64,000 nucleotides of DNA from Chitinophaga agri (lineage in GTDB: Bacteria; Bacteroidota; Bacteroidia; Chitinophagales; Chitinophagaceae): assembly GCF_010093065.1 (NCBI RefSeq), contig NZ_CP048113.1, forward strand, positions 5,722,001-5,786,000, written 5' to 3'. Positions 7,098 to 16,247 of this stretch are shown in pieces. The position numbers were made by a program, and so were the translations under genes. Below the pieces are notes generated by a model. That model saw only the letters and a program-made list of their open reading frames with translations, did not search any database and had not been told where the DNA came from. Position 1 is the stretch's first letter. Each line of letters begins with the position of its first letter.

Positions 7098-9911
7098 CTA
7101 CTCAGCCGCTTTTATAAAGCGTTTCACAGCTATTTTCTTAGCGCCCTCGTATATCACAAACAGGTATACGCCGGGCGCTATTCCTTTTAGGGAATATGTT
7201 TGCCGCACACTGGTCAGCGGGGCTTTCAGTAATGTGCGGCCAGCCATGTCTGTAATACGAACCCGGTAATCGCCGAACTTACTGCTGAGCAGCATGATCT
7301 GCTGTCCCGCCGGAACCGGAAATAGATGGAAGTCTCTGTCGAACAACAGCTGTACTGTTTGTATATCAGAATAAACAATGCGTCCGTCTGTCAGCTCCAG
7401 TTTTATCCTGTAACTGATCAGTCCTGATTGCTCCGGATGATCTTTGAAGATATAGCGCTCATCTGTCGTTACATCCTGTGACGAGATCGTAACGAAATCA
7501 TTGCCCAGCATCCTTTCCCAGTAAATTTTCCTGACCCGCAGGAGTGTGCTTAGTGTCACAGATATATCGACACTGTTATCTTCCATAACATCAGCGAGCA
7601 CCTGCCGGAAGAAACAATAGATGCCCTGTTGATCGTAGTTGTAGCTATTACTCAGCGCGACAGCCCATCCGTCTTTATGCACAGGACGTACAGTGATGAA
7701 GTCACTGGTCAGTTGTGTTTTTGGAAGGAACAGCAACGTATCTGTCGTAGTGGTAATATGGGAGAATGTTTGTCCTGACAGGCCCAATACATCATAAGCG
7801 GCTGCATTATTCACTGCTGGCCAGTATACCAGCAGGGTATCCGGACAATTGAACCCTACATTCACAGTGACAGGTGGTGAGATAGTGAAATAGGGGCTTG
7901 TCCAGATAGTATCAGCAGTGGTGATGCGTAACAGTCCTTTGCTGAAAACATCTGGTACCTGCCAGCGGATATTGCCGGCGGCAACAGGGATGTCAGCGGC
8001 TACCTGTGTCCAGGTAGCACCACTGTCAATACTGAACGACAGCGCTCCGTCACCAGCATACAGCGTGCGCCACCTTACAGAGATGTTTTTGCCCGAAGTA
8101 AGTTGTTCTCCGGCCGCCGGATACTGCCATTCAAAAGATGAGGCGGGAATCAGCTGATAAGCTAGTGAGAATCGTTGTGTATTGCCTGAACGCAATGTAG
8201 CTGCCTGCACCATGATACGGGTGGCACCTGCTGTAGGCCAGTCTATAGTCACCTGTTCGGTGTTATTCAGGGTATCCCTGCCTTTGTAAGCCGCTGCCTG
8301 TAAGGAGTCCGCATGTGGAAAAGTAGATAGTACCCAGGGAAGATAGATCTGGCCTGCTTCTTCAATAACCGAGAGATCAAGGTCATTGACCAGCGCTTTC
8401 GCAGCCGTTTCTGTGGAAGCAGGATCGGTCCAGGTTAATGTCACTTTCAGCTGGCGGGTATTTGCAGGAACCGTGACCGGAAAACTTACTGTATTTCCCC
8501 CATTTACTTCTCCGCCAAGCAGACGTCTGTTTTTCACCGTTCGTATCGCTCCGAGTGCATTCACGATACCATAACCACTGCTATGGTCCGGACCGGGTGT
8601 GTAGAGATCATCTGCACTATTGATCAGGATCGCTTTGGTCATTGCGGCAGACGGTGTGCGTCCATATTCCTGTTGATAGGCTTCCTGTACTAATGTAGCA
8701 ATACCGGTAGTCGTTGCAGCAGCATCCGAGGTGCCGGCCTGTCCATAGGCAACGAGCTGTGGAGCGATACGGCCGTCAAATGCGGGGCCCTTTGAGCTTA
8801 ACAGGGGTACCTGGTAACCAGTATCGATGCCGCCTGCCACCAGTACGTTTTTGGATTGCTTGAAAGTGCCGGTCAGGTTGGCATATCGGGTAATGCCTTT
8901 GTAGGTACCGCTGGTGGGCGCGGTGTTACCCACATTGCCGGAGGAGAATACATGCAGCAACGTATCCAGTGTATAGACCTGCTGGTCATAGGCCACTGCT
9001 TCAGCACCGTAATAGTTTTCAATGGCAGTGCCGTAGGAATGATTTTGCAGACTGATACCCCCATTTTTGAAATAGTCATTGTCATCTGGCAACAGGCGCA
9101 TATAGTCAGACGAACTGAGTTTTGCTTTTACCGCAACGCCTTTGCCACGTGGACCACTATTGCCCAGTCCTGCAATAAGTGTGGCCATCATGGTCGCGTG
9201 CGGGTTCAGTTTGCCGGCGGCCAGTGGCGAAGACACTGCTTTGCCCAGCAGGTCAAGATCTGTGCTATCAAATAATTCTTCTTTTAGTCCTACTACGTGA
9301 TCAGCGCCCTGTAGTCCCGGATATTGCTCGTGTAATGCATTGATAAAATTCACTGAAGGCAGCGCGTTACTGATGGTCACCTCTGTACGTGGCGTACGTA
9401 GCCGGTCAGCAAAACGCACATTTTCCTGGGCCATGAACAGTGCCCAGTCTTTTTTCTTCACCACTGCCAGCGCAACGGAATAGTCCGCAGATATACTGAA
9501 TGGTCTGCAATAGCGTAACTGACGAATATCTTCAGCATAGGAAACCTGCACACGGACGCTGTCGGCTTCAGGCACCCGGCTCATTTCACTTACCAGCTGC
9601 TCACTGCATTTCCAGTTATAATTCGCTTTAAGGGCATACTCAACAAGCTTCGTCTCCAGGGAGTCGAACTGTGCGCTTTTCAGTACGTGATGCTGACCGC
9701 TCAGTGAGCGTATCAGTCCATGCCTGGACAACAGTGAATGGCCGGGAAAAGACCTGAATTTAACCAGGTAATAAGGTGATGCAGTCTGGGTTGTATCGGT
9801 GTACAATACGGTAATACTATCAATGGAAATACGCTGCTGCGCGGAGAGCTGAAAACAAATGCATAGGTGAACAAGCATCAGGGAAGCGAATGTTAGCAAA
9901 CGGGCGTTCAT
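7098..9911 (-). CDS. Secreted subtilisin-like (S8) peptidase with type IX secretion sorting domain; atypical triad
   Basis: 937 residues: a signal peptide (about 1-25), an N-terminal propeptide-like region to about 190, an S8 domain about 200-460, beta-sandwich regions, and a C-terminal domain of about 75 residues (LFPVPAGQQIMLLS... VYLFVIYEG) of the type IX secretion sorting kind, implying export and surface release or anchoring. His238 (PHATMMATLIAG), oxyanion Asn326 (SSGNVGN) and Ser395 (GTSDAAA) are present. The usual Asp-Thr-Gly segment is missing: the matching strand reads VVGLKEEL (residues 206-213), with Lys210-Glu211 where Asp is expected. It may use another acidic residue or be an inactive or divergent member. 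It is transcribed alone toward the fucosidase gene. Confidence 0.85.
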   Translation of the reverse strand: MNARLLTFASLMLVHLCICFQLSAQQRISIDSITVLYTDTTQTASPYYLVKFRSFPGHSLLSRHGLIRSLSGQHHVLKSAQFDSLETKLVEYALKANYNWKCSEQLVSEMSRVPEADSVRVQVSYAEDIRQLRYCRPFSISADYSVALAVVKKKDWALFMAQENVRFADRLRTPRTEVTISNALPSVNFINALHEQYPGLQGADHVVGLKEELFDSTDLDLLGKAVSSPLAAGKLNPHATMMATLIAGLGNSGPRGKGVAVKAKLSSSDYMRLLPDDNDYFKNGGISLQNHSYGTAIENYYGAEAVAYDQQVYTLDTLLHVFSSGNVGNTAPTSGTYKGITRYANLTGTFKQSKNVLVAGGIDTGYQVPLLSSKGPAFDGRIAPQLVAYGQAGTSDAAATTTGIATLVQEAYQQEYGRTPSAAMTKAILINSADDLYTPGPDHSSGYGIVNALGAIRTVKNRRLLGGEVNGGNTVSFPVTVPANTRQLKVTLTWTDPASTETAAKALVNDLDLSVIEEAGQIYLPWVLSTFPHADSLQAAAYKGRDTLNNTEQVTIDWPTAGATRIMVQAATLRSGNTQRFSLAYQLIPASSFEWQYPAAGEQLTSGKNISVRWRTLYAGDGALSFSIDSGATWTQVAADIPVAAGNIRWQVPDVFSKGLLRITTADTIWTSPYFTISPPVTVNVGFNCPDTLLVYWPAVNNAAAYDVLGLSGQTFSHITTTTDTLLFLPKTQLTSDFITVRPVHKDGWAVALSNSYNYDQQGIYCFFRQVLADVMEDNSVDISVTLSTLLRVRKIYWERMLGNDFVTISSQDVTTDERYIFKDHPEQSGLISYRIKLELTDGRIVYSDIQTVQLLFDRDFHLFPVPAGQQIMLLSSKFGDYRVRITDMAGRTLLKAPLTSVRQTYSLKGIAPGVYLFVIYEGAKKIAVKRFIKAAE

Positions 9912-10050
9912 GGATGGGCAGAGGTTTAGATTTCGAGTTGACCAACTGAAAATAGTAAAAAAGGTCAGACTCTCAAAAAGAATCGTTGTTGCCGCATATT
10001 TCTAAGCTATTGGCGACCTGTTGATGAGCAACAAATCCCCATACTAACAG

Positions 10051-10160
10051 GACACTAATAGGTCACCTCAAGGTCACCTCAAGGGCACCTCAAGGGCACC
10101 TCAAGGGCCAGGGGATATTGAAGTGCCCTTGAGGTGACCTTAAAGTGACCTATTAGTATC
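10051..10160. repeat. Hairpin repeat built of 11-bp tandem units, copy 1
   Basis: The left arm (10051-10091) contains tandem 11-bp units of the form AAGGkCACCTC; two further units run into the loop. The right arm (10120-10160) is its inverse over 41 bases with four mismatches. All four mismatches become G-U pairs in RNA read from the minus strand. The 28-base loop carries extra units. A 25-base run (10112-10136) is identical to 51070-51094 in the second copy. It lies between the terminator of the upstream gene and the start of the downstream gene, so it is probably outside the main transcripts. It resembles REP/BIME-type intergenic elements in its placement; function unknown. Confidence 0.85.
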
Positions 10161-10234
10161 GCCTAAGTGAGCTGATCTGTACCTGATCGGGAGCTTATCT
10201 GGAGCTTAATGAATAGGAAAAAATACCTGTAAAT

Positions 10235-10263
10235 AAAAAAGCCGTCCACCTAAGGTGAACGGC
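10235..10263 (-). terminator. Intrinsic terminator of the glutamate-synthase-like gene
   Basis: Read on the minus strand, GCCGTTCACC and GGTGGACGGC pair across a three-base loop and are followed by TTTTTT. It sits 28 bases after the stop of the flavoprotein gene. Confidence 0.85.
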
Positions 10264-10291
10264 CCACTATTTTAAGCGATAAAGTGAACAG

Positions 10292-11851
10292 TTAGTTCCA
10301 TCTGTCGATACTGATCGTCTCCATTTCTTTCCCGTTCAGCAGTGATCCTGCTTCTACCCCCGGGTAGATATCTTCAAAAGTCTTCACCTGGTTCATAAAC
10401 ACACGGCGGGAAATGTGGCCACGGGTAATATGGTGCGGTGTTTCCAGACCAGCCGCCGCCGCAAGTTCGATGGCACTTTCGATCGTGTCCTGGTGGTAGT
10501 TAGCCACACGGTGTTTTTTATCATCTACCACGAGACCAGCCATGAGCCATTTGTCCTGTGTAGCGACACCAGTAGGGCATTTATTGGTATTACAAACCAG
10601 CGCCTGAATACAACCCAGGGCCATCATCATAGCGCGGGCACTGTTACAGGCGTCCGCACCCAGAGCGAGTGCGCGGAGCAGGTGGAAACCGGTCAGGATC
10701 TTACCGGAAGCGATCACTTTCACTTTGCTGCGGATATTATAACCAGTCAGTGTATCATGTACGAACGCCAGTGCATCCATCAGGGGCATACCTACGGAGT
10801 TGGAAAATTCCGGAGGCGCAGCACCTGTACCGCCTTCACCACCATCAACCGTGATAAAGTCAGGATAACAGCCTGTTTCCAGCATTGCTTTACAGATAGC
10901 ATGGAACTCGCTCTTCTGGCCGATACAGAGTTTGAAGCCAACAGGTTTTCCGCCGCTCAGCTGGCGCATACGGGAGATGAACTGCATCATCTGTCTCGGA
11001 GAGCCGAATGCGGTATGGTAAGGCGGGGAAGCAACCGTAGTATGTGGTTGTACGTGACGGATGGCTGCAATCTCAGGTGTGTTTTTAGACGCAGGCAGGA
11101 TACCACCATGTCCAGGTTTTGCGCCCTGGGAAATCTTCAGTTCGATCATCCTGACCTGAGGAATAGCACATTTTTCGGAGAACAGTTTCTCGTCAAAATT
11201 ACCCTCAGCCGTACGGCAACCAAAATAGCCGGTACCGATCTGCCAGATGATGTCGCCACCCTGATTCAGGTGATGTTCACTGATACCACCTTCTCCGGTA
11301 TTGTGTGCAAAATTGCCCAGTTTAGCGCCTCCGTTCAATGCTTCTACCGCATTGGAACTGAGTGAACCATAACTCATGGCGGACACGTTGAGTATACTGG
11401 CGGAATATGGTTGTGTACAGTCATGACCACCGATCAGTACACGCGGGTCTTTATTCATGGTGTCAAATGATCTCGGCTGGATAGAATGGGCCATCCATTC
11501 GTAACCTTCCGCGTACACATTGAACTGGGTACCAAATGGTTGTGAGTTTAACTCTCTTTTAGCACGCTGATAGATGGTAGAACGGTCAACACGGTTGATC
11601 GGGCTGCCATCGATATCACTTTCCACAAAATACTGATAGATCTTCGGACGGATATCTTCCATAAAATAACGCAGACGACCTACGATAGGGTAGTTGCGCA
11701 TAATAGCATGTCTTGTTTGGATAATATCCACTAACCCGATGATAATCAATGGTGCTACTGGCACCAATAACCACCATGCCCAGGGAAAGAAATATCCCAA
11801 ACCGGTAATTAAAGCCAGGCTGACCAGCGTAAAAGCAATAAATCCTTTCAT
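10292..11851 (-). CDS. FMN-binding glutamate synthase-like protein, membrane-anchored
   Basis: 519 residues. The N-terminus has two close hydrophobic helices (about residues 5-45), then the glutamate synthase FMN/TIM-barrel domain (about 130-490). Motifs include SAMSYGSLSSNAV, NTGEGGISEHH, ISQGAKPGHGG, DGGEGGTGAAP and a cysteine cluster GCIQALVCNTNKCPTG of the kind that binds a [3Fe-4S] centre. It lacks the N-terminal amidotransferase domain of true GltB, so it cannot use glutamine by itself. Stand-alone proteins of this type are widespread; their reaction is usually unproven, so glutamate synthesis is only a possibility. It is preceded by an MscS gene on the same strand, 39 bases upstream. 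Confidence 0.85.
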   Translation of the reverse strand: MKGFIAFTLVSLALITGLGYFFPWAWWLLVPVAPLIIIGLVDIIQTRHAIMRNYPIVGRLRYFMEDIRPKIYQYFVESDIDGSPINRVDRSTIYQRAKRELNSQPFGTQFNVYAEGYEWMAHSIQPRSFDTMNKDPRVLIGGHDCTQPYSASILNVSAMSYGSLSSNAVEALNGGAKLGNFAHNTGEGGISEHHLNQGGDIIWQIGTGYFGCRTAEGNFDEKLFSEKCAIPQVRMIELKISQGAKPGHGGILPASKNTPEIAAIRHVQPHTTVASPPYHTAFGSPRQMMQFISRMRQLSGGKPVGFKLCIGQKSEFHAICKAMLETGCYPDFITVDGGEGGTGAAPPEFSNSVGMPLMDALAFVHDTLTGYNIRSKVKVIASGKILTGFHLLRALALGADACNSARAMMMALGCIQALVCNTNKCPTGVATQDKWLMAGLVVDDKKHRVANYHQDTIESAIELAAAAGLETPHHITRGHISRRVFMNQVKTFEDIYPGVEAGSLLNGKEMETISIDRWN

Positions 11852-11890
11852 ATATAAGCTCCCTTTAATTAGGGGCTAAGATAGGAAAAA

Positions 11891-12709
11891 TCAGATCAGC
11901 TTACTGTCCTTTAACACAGAGGTGATCTTCATAATGATTTCATTCTTCGTGTTTTCAAAATTGCGGACATCTTCATTGATGATCCAGCTGGAGACGGTCA
12001 CTTTGAGGTTAGTCCCGTCAATATTGGTGAAATACACAGCTGGCTCACGGTTGGGAGACAGGTTATCCACATCCTTTAATGCCGCTGTAATGAGCCGTTT
12101 TATTTCCATTGAGCTCTCGTTGGCAACCGGTACATTAAAAGTGACCTCAGCCCTTCGTTCGGGAGTCAGGGAGTGATTGATGATGGGTTTCTGAAAGATC
12201 TCTTTATTTGGGATAATCACGTGGAGTCCGTCCAGTGTGCGGATCATGGTAGAACGTAGTTGTATTTCTTCTACATTTCCGGTGAATCCGTTTGTTTCGA
12301 TCTGGTGTCCTACTTCGAATGGTCGCCTGAAAGTGATAAAGATACCGGAGATAAAATTGGCCGTCAGGTCCTGAAACGCAAAGCCCAGGGCCAGACCGAT
12401 GATGCCAGCGCCAGCCAGCAGGGAAGATACTGCCTTCTCGAGTTTGAGTACATCCAGCGCCACAAACAGCCCGATCAGGGTAACGAGCACAGATATCATA
12501 TTGGCAAACAGTCCGCTGAGTGCCGGTGTATGTGATATTTTCAACACAAATTTATATACCAGCATTTTAACCAGCCTAGCCAGCAGGAAGAAAGCCACCA
12601 CTACGAGCGCCGCTACAGCCAGGTTAGGCAACATCTTTATTGCAGCTGTCGTCCATCGGTGTAGTTTATCAAATATCAGGTCGTCCCACTGCGTGTAATC
12701 GGTATTCAT
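11891..12709 (-). CDS. Small-conductance mechanosensitive channel, MscS family
   Basis: 272 residues, close to E. coli MscS. Three transmembrane helices occupy roughly residues 20-125; the third is the pore-lining helix with the glycine/alanine-rich SSLLAGAGIIGLALGFAFQD motif, followed by ISGIFITFRRPFEVGHQIE, the start of the cytoplasmic beta domain. The C-terminal cage domain runs to the end. The channel opens under membrane tension to release solutes during hypo-osmotic shock. It is divergent from the GH20 gene and upstream of the glutamate-synthase-like gene on the same strand, possibly co-transcribed with it. Confidence 0.92.
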   Translation of the reverse strand: MNTDYTQWDDLIFDKLHRWTTAAIKMLPNLAVAALVVVAFFLLARLVKMLVYKFVLKISHTPALSGLFANMISVLVTLIGLFVALDVLKLEKAVSSLLAGAGIIGLALGFAFQDLTANFISGIFITFRRPFEVGHQIETNGFTGNVEEIQLRSTMIRTLDGLHVIIPNKEIFQKPIINHSLTPERRAEVTFNVPVANESSMEIKRLITAALKDVDNLSPNREPAVYFTNIDGTNLKVTVSSWIINEDVRNFENTKNEIIMKITSVLKDSKLI

Positions 12710-12860
12710 AATGAACCAGTTTTAAATGAGTAGATAAGTATCTCATTGTAATAACTGTGCCATCGGCATAAATTGCTTAAACTGCGGAAAACTTACACGG
12801 TATCAGTTTGTTTTAAAAAGGGTATCGCCTTATCTTACAGAGATTAACTTCGTTCAGCTT

Positions 12861-15458
12861 ATGCATTTTCGCGAATTATTATTAGCATCCGGACTGCTCG
12901 CAGGAGCAGTAGCACCGGTGCAGGCACAGGCTCCATTTGACGCCTCCAGAATCAAAGTTTCATGGGAAGTAGTGGAGAATAATCACCAGGGTAAAGCACA
13001 GTTCTTATCTGCATTTACGTTGGTGAATAATAGTAAAGTTCCTTTTCCTGCCCAGGGATGGCAATTGTATTTCAACTTTGTCAGATCAATTAAACCAGGT
13101 CCTGTCAAAGGTGGGGTGACTGCTGCGCATATAAATGGCGATTTGTATAAACTGTCTCCGGTTGCAGCTAGTAAAGGGATCGCTCCGGGAGATTCCCTGC
13201 GTATAGAACTGGTAGCAGACGCCTGGGCGGTGAATTTCACAGATGCGCCGGACGGGCTCTATTTTGTATGGGATAAGGAGCCGGCGAAAGGCTACAAGCT
13301 CAATCCGCTGGAAGTAAGACCTTCTACGCAACCTAAGCAGTATCTGCGTTTTCCTGGAGATAAGACTGCTTTAACTACTGCTGCGGATGTATTTGAACAG
13401 AATAAGGGTATCAAAGACATTCCTGCTGATCAGTTGCCTCCTGTATTCCCCACTCCGCAGGAAGTAATACCCGGTACAGGCACCTATACACTGCAACCAG
13501 GTTTGCGTATTAATGCAGCGCCTGCCTTCGAAAAAGAAGCTGCTTACCTGGCAGGCGAACTGAATATTTTATTCGGTACCAAACCTGCTGTGGGAGAGGG
13601 TAGTGGCATTGAATTGCAGGAAGATGCCAGTCTGGCGCCAGAAGCATATCAGCTGAAAGTAACAGCTGATGGTATCACTATTAAAGCAGCTACCGGTGCT
13701 GGTATTTTCTACGGTATACAAACGCTGAAAAACATTCTGCCGGCTAACGTATGGGCGGTTAAACAGAAGTCTGTACAGGTGCCTGCTTTGCAGGTAAAAG
13801 ATGCCCCCCGTTATGGTTATCGTGCATTCATGCTGGATGTATCGCGTAACTTCCACAGCAAACAGGATGTGCTGCGCCTGCTGGAAGTGATGTCATTATA
13901 CAAACTGAACGTCCTGCATTTTCACCTGACAGATGATGAGGGCTGGAGACTGGAGATCCCTTCTTTGCCTGAGCTGACACAGGTAGGAGGTCGTCGTGGA
14001 CATGGCGTGGATGAAAAAGAATCACTAATGCCCTCCTATGGATCAGGTCCTGATGTAACGGATCCTGCGGGTAGTGGTTATTATACCAAACAGGATTTCC
14101 TGGAGATACTGAAATATGCGACAGCGCGCCATATTACTGTGATCCCGGAAATAGAAACTCCGGGTCACGCACGTGCTGCTGTAAAAGCAATGGAAGCACG
14201 TTACGCAAAACTCCAGGCACAGGGTAAAGCCGCAGAAGCCACACAATACCTGTTGTCCGACCTGGAAGATAAATCAGAATATCACTCTGTACAGAACTGG
14301 AATGATAACGTGATCAACGTGGCATTGCCATCAGTATATACTTTCCTCGATAAGGTGGTGGAAGAGCTGCAGGCTTACTATAAAGAAGCCGGAGCGCCAC
14401 TGGAATATGTACATATGGGAGGTGACGAAGTGCCGGCAGGCGTATGGCAGAAATCTCCTGTTGTGCAGGCATTGATGGCGAAAGATAGATCTATTAGGAA
14501 TACCGATGACCTTTGGTATTACTACTACGGTAAAGTATACGACCTGCTGAAGGCGCGTGGTCTGAAACAATATGGCTGGGAAGAAATGGGCATGCGTAAA
14601 ACTACGATTGATGGTAAGCCGCATAACATTGCCAATCCGCAGTTCAGCAATAACGGTTTCATGGTGGACGTGTGGAATAACGTGATGGGAGGTGGTGCAG
14701 AGGATCTGGCTTACAGACTTGCCAACGCTAACTACAAAGTGGTGTTATCTGGTGTAAGCAATATGTATTTCGATATGGCTTACATGAAGAGTTTTGAAGA
14801 ACCAGGATTCTACTGGGGTGGATTTGTGGATATAGACAAACCGTTCTATTTCATACCGGAAGATTACTACAAGAACGCTAAGGTAGATGCATTGGGCAAT
14901 CCGCTGAATCCGTCGGTATTCCAGGGTAAGGATAAACTGACGGCTTATGGCGCGGAGAACATCGTGGGTATACAGGGTTTATTGTGGAGTGAAACTGTGA
15001 AAAACGCGGAACGGATGGAATACATGATCCTGCCTAAAATGTTAGGTCTGGCGGAGCGTGCGTGGGCTAAAAATCCTGAGTGGGCAACAGAAAAAGATAG
15101 TGCCCGCAGTGAACAGTTGTATGGTCAGGCATGGAACACATTTGTAAACGTGGTAGGTAAAAAGGAGCTGGTAAGGCTGGATCATTACAACGGTGGATAT
15201 AACTACCGGATACCTACACCGGGACTGAAAGTAGTAAACGGTGCAGTAACGGCGAACATTCAGCTGCCAGGTTTTGTGATCCGTTATACAACTGATGGAA
15301 AAGAACCTAATGCGAAAAGCAAGGTGTATACCGGCCCTGTAACAGATAAAGGAACACTGCGTTTTAAAGCATTTGATACACGTGGCAGAGGAAGCAGAAC
15401 CGCCACAGCGGTAAATCCACTGAGAGCGCAAACGTTATCAAATGGGAAAATTAATTAG
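12861..15458 (+). CDS. Secreted beta-N-acetylhexosaminidase (chitobiase), glycoside hydrolase family 20
   Basis: 865 residues with a signal peptide (1 to about 23). In order: an N-terminal carbohydrate-binding chitobiase domain (about 28-160), a GH20b domain (about 190-310), the catalytic TIM barrel (about 315-700) and a C-terminal chitobiase-like beta domain (RYTTDGKEPN near 815). The catalytic pair is Asp522-Glu523 in HMGGDEV; HFHLTDDEGWR at 353-363 and PEIETPGHARA near 429-439 complete the active site. It cleaves terminal GlcNAc from chitobiose and related glycans by substrate-assisted catalysis. The domain layout matches chitin-degrading members, in keeping with a Chitinophaga-like host. 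A hairpin follows the gene. Confidence 0.93.
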   Translation: MHFRELLLASGLLAGAVAPVQAQAPFDASRIKVSWEVVENNHQGKAQFLSAFTLVNNSKVPFPAQGWQLYFNFVRSIKPGPVKGGVTAAHINGDLYKLSPVAASKGIAPGDSLRIELVADAWAVNFTDAPDGLYFVWDKEPAKGYKLNPLEVRPSTQPKQYLRFPGDKTALTTAADVFEQNKGIKDIPADQLPPVFPTPQEVIPGTGTYTLQPGLRINAAPAFEKEAAYLAGELNILFGTKPAVGEGSGIELQEDASLAPEAYQLKVTADGITIKAATGAGIFYGIQTLKNILPANVWAVKQKSVQVPALQVKDAPRYGYRAFMLDVSRNFHSKQDVLRLLEVMSLYKLNVLHFHLTDDEGWRLEIPSLPELTQVGGRRGHGVDEKESLMPSYGSGPDVTDPAGSGYYTKQDFLEILKYATARHITVIPEIETPGHARAAVKAMEARYAKLQAQGKAAEATQYLLSDLEDKSEYHSVQNWNDNVINVALPSVYTFLDKVVEELQAYYKEAGAPLEYVHMGGDEVPAGVWQKSPVVQALMAKDRSIRNTDDLWYYYYGKVYDLLKARGLKQYGWEEMGMRKTTIDGKPHNIANPQFSNNGFMVDVWNNVMGGGAEDLAYRLANANYKVVLSGVSNMYFDMAYMKSFEEPGFYWGGFVDIDKPFYFIPEDYYKNAKVDALGNPLNPSVFQGKDKLTAYGAENIVGIQGLLWSETVKNAERMEYMILPKMLGLAERAWAKNPEWATEKDSARSEQLYGQAWNTFVNVVGKKELVRLDHYNGGYNYRIPTPGLKVVNGAVTANIQLPGFVIRYTTDGKEPNAKSKVYTGPVTDKGTLRFKAFDTRGRGSRTATAVNPLRAQTLSNGKIN

Positions 15459-15508
15459 GAATTAGGAGTTAATCACTTTCTAAAGAGATCTTATTCTGAA
15501 ATAGTAAT

Positions 15509-15545
15509 GTACAAGGGCGTCTTCAATGATGAAGCGCCCTTGTAC
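15509..15545 (+). terminator. Hairpin, probable terminator of the GH20 gene
   Basis: A 15-bp stem with one bulged base (GTACAAGGGCG and CGCCCTTGTAC) and a six-base loop lies 51 bases after the stop. It lacks a clear T-run. Confidence 0.6.
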
Positions 15546-15629
15546 GTTATAGCAAGTTTAGTAGAGAAGAAATTCCTAATTTCTATTTCCCGATTCCGGA
15601 TTATTATGTTTTTTCTTCATATTTTAACT

Positions 15630-15637
15630 TAAATTTG
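15630..15637 (+). promoter_or_regulatory. Candidate -7 element (TAAATTTG) of the universal stress gene
   Basis: An exact TAnnTTTG match lies 66 bases before the ATG, with a T-rich stretch about 20 bases upstream in place of a clear TTTG. Confidence 0.4.
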
Positions 15638-15703
15638 CCTTAAAAGGGAGCTCTCCCGCCTGGACCTACTACCACAACATAGCCACTTTAAAATCAGAAG
15701 TAT

Positions 15704-16141
15704 ATGTCAAAGATCATGATAGCTGTTGATCTAAGCAGCTATTCTGCCAGCGTAGTAGCTGCAGGTGTAGAACTGGCCAGAAGTACAAAAGCTCCGGTAG
15801 TATTATTGTCTATCCTCGACAAAACAACAGCATTGCTGCCGCTGGCAGAAGCAGGTACAAGTCCTGGAGAACTAGCCTCGCACATTCAGGAAGTAGCCGC
15901 CAGTCTGGAGGTATACAAAACAACTTATCCCGATGTAGATATGACGATCAATGCCATACTGGGTACCCCAAATCAGGATATCCTGGAGCAGGTGGAAGAG
16001 CAGGAAATCACTACACTGGTGATGGGCACACATGGTCGTACCGGGCTGGATCATCTGCTGATTGGCAGCACGGCCGAGGCTGTAATCAGGCATTCTCCGG
16101 TACCTGTGCTGGTCGTTCCGTACAAGCGTTCAAAGCATTAA
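15704..16141 (+). CDS. Universal stress protein, UspA family
   Basis: 145 residues forming a single Usp domain. The ATP-binding signature is intact at the C-terminus (MGTHGRTG, then GSTAEAVIRHSPVPVLVV), placing it with ATP-binding Usp proteins and not the UspA subgroup that lacks the site. Such proteins respond to starvation, redox or envelope stress; the exact role is not predictable. It lies upstream of mprF with a separate candidate promoter for mprF between them, so it may be its own unit. Confidence 0.9.
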   Translation: MSKIMIAVDLSSYSASVVAAGVELARSTKAPVVLLSILDKTTALLPLAEAGTSPGELASHIQEVAASLEVYKTTYPDVDMTINAILGTPNQDILEQVEEQEITTLVMGTHGRTGLDHLLIGSTAEAVIRHSPVPVLVVPYKRSKH

Positions 16142-16190
16142 AATCTCATTAAAGTAGCGGTCCCGCTGGTTTCGCCTTTCAACTTACCCG

Positions 16191-16198
16191 TAGTTTTG
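16191..16198 (+). promoter_or_regulatory. Candidate -7 element (TAGTTTTG) of the mprF-virJ operon
   Basis: An exact TAnnTTTG match 49 bases before the mprF ATG. The upstream partner is weak (TTTC about 18 bases earlier). Confidence 0.45.
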
Positions 16199-16247
16199 CT
16201 TGTTAATGTTACTGAAGCATTTTCAAATAAACTATAACCGGTAATGT

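Larger units (their letters stand above)
9912..10291. other. 380-base intergenic region with a hairpin repeat and a terminator
   Basis: No gene is supported. From left to right it holds the upstream region of the S8 peptidase gene, the 11-bp-unit hairpin repeat at 10051-10160, about 75 bases without recognisable features, and the terminator of the minus-strand flavoprotein gene. No clear TAnnTTTG promoter was found for the peptidase gene. Confidence 0.7.

Noticed and set aside
8856..9275. 139-codon plus-strand frame
   Set aside because: Antisense to the S8 protease gene and without any family features.
10415..11365. 316-codon open frame on the plus strand
   Set aside because: It lies wholly antisense to the glutamate-synthase-like gene, has no recognisable domain, and its composition follows the real gene.
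12726..12746. Imperfect inverted repeat between the MscS and GH20 genes
   Set aside because: Only five-base arms (ATGAG/CTCAT); expected by chance in an A/T-rich gap.
16156..16167. Small hairpin AGCGGTCCCGCT after the universal stress gene
   Set aside because: Too short and without a T-run to call a terminator.
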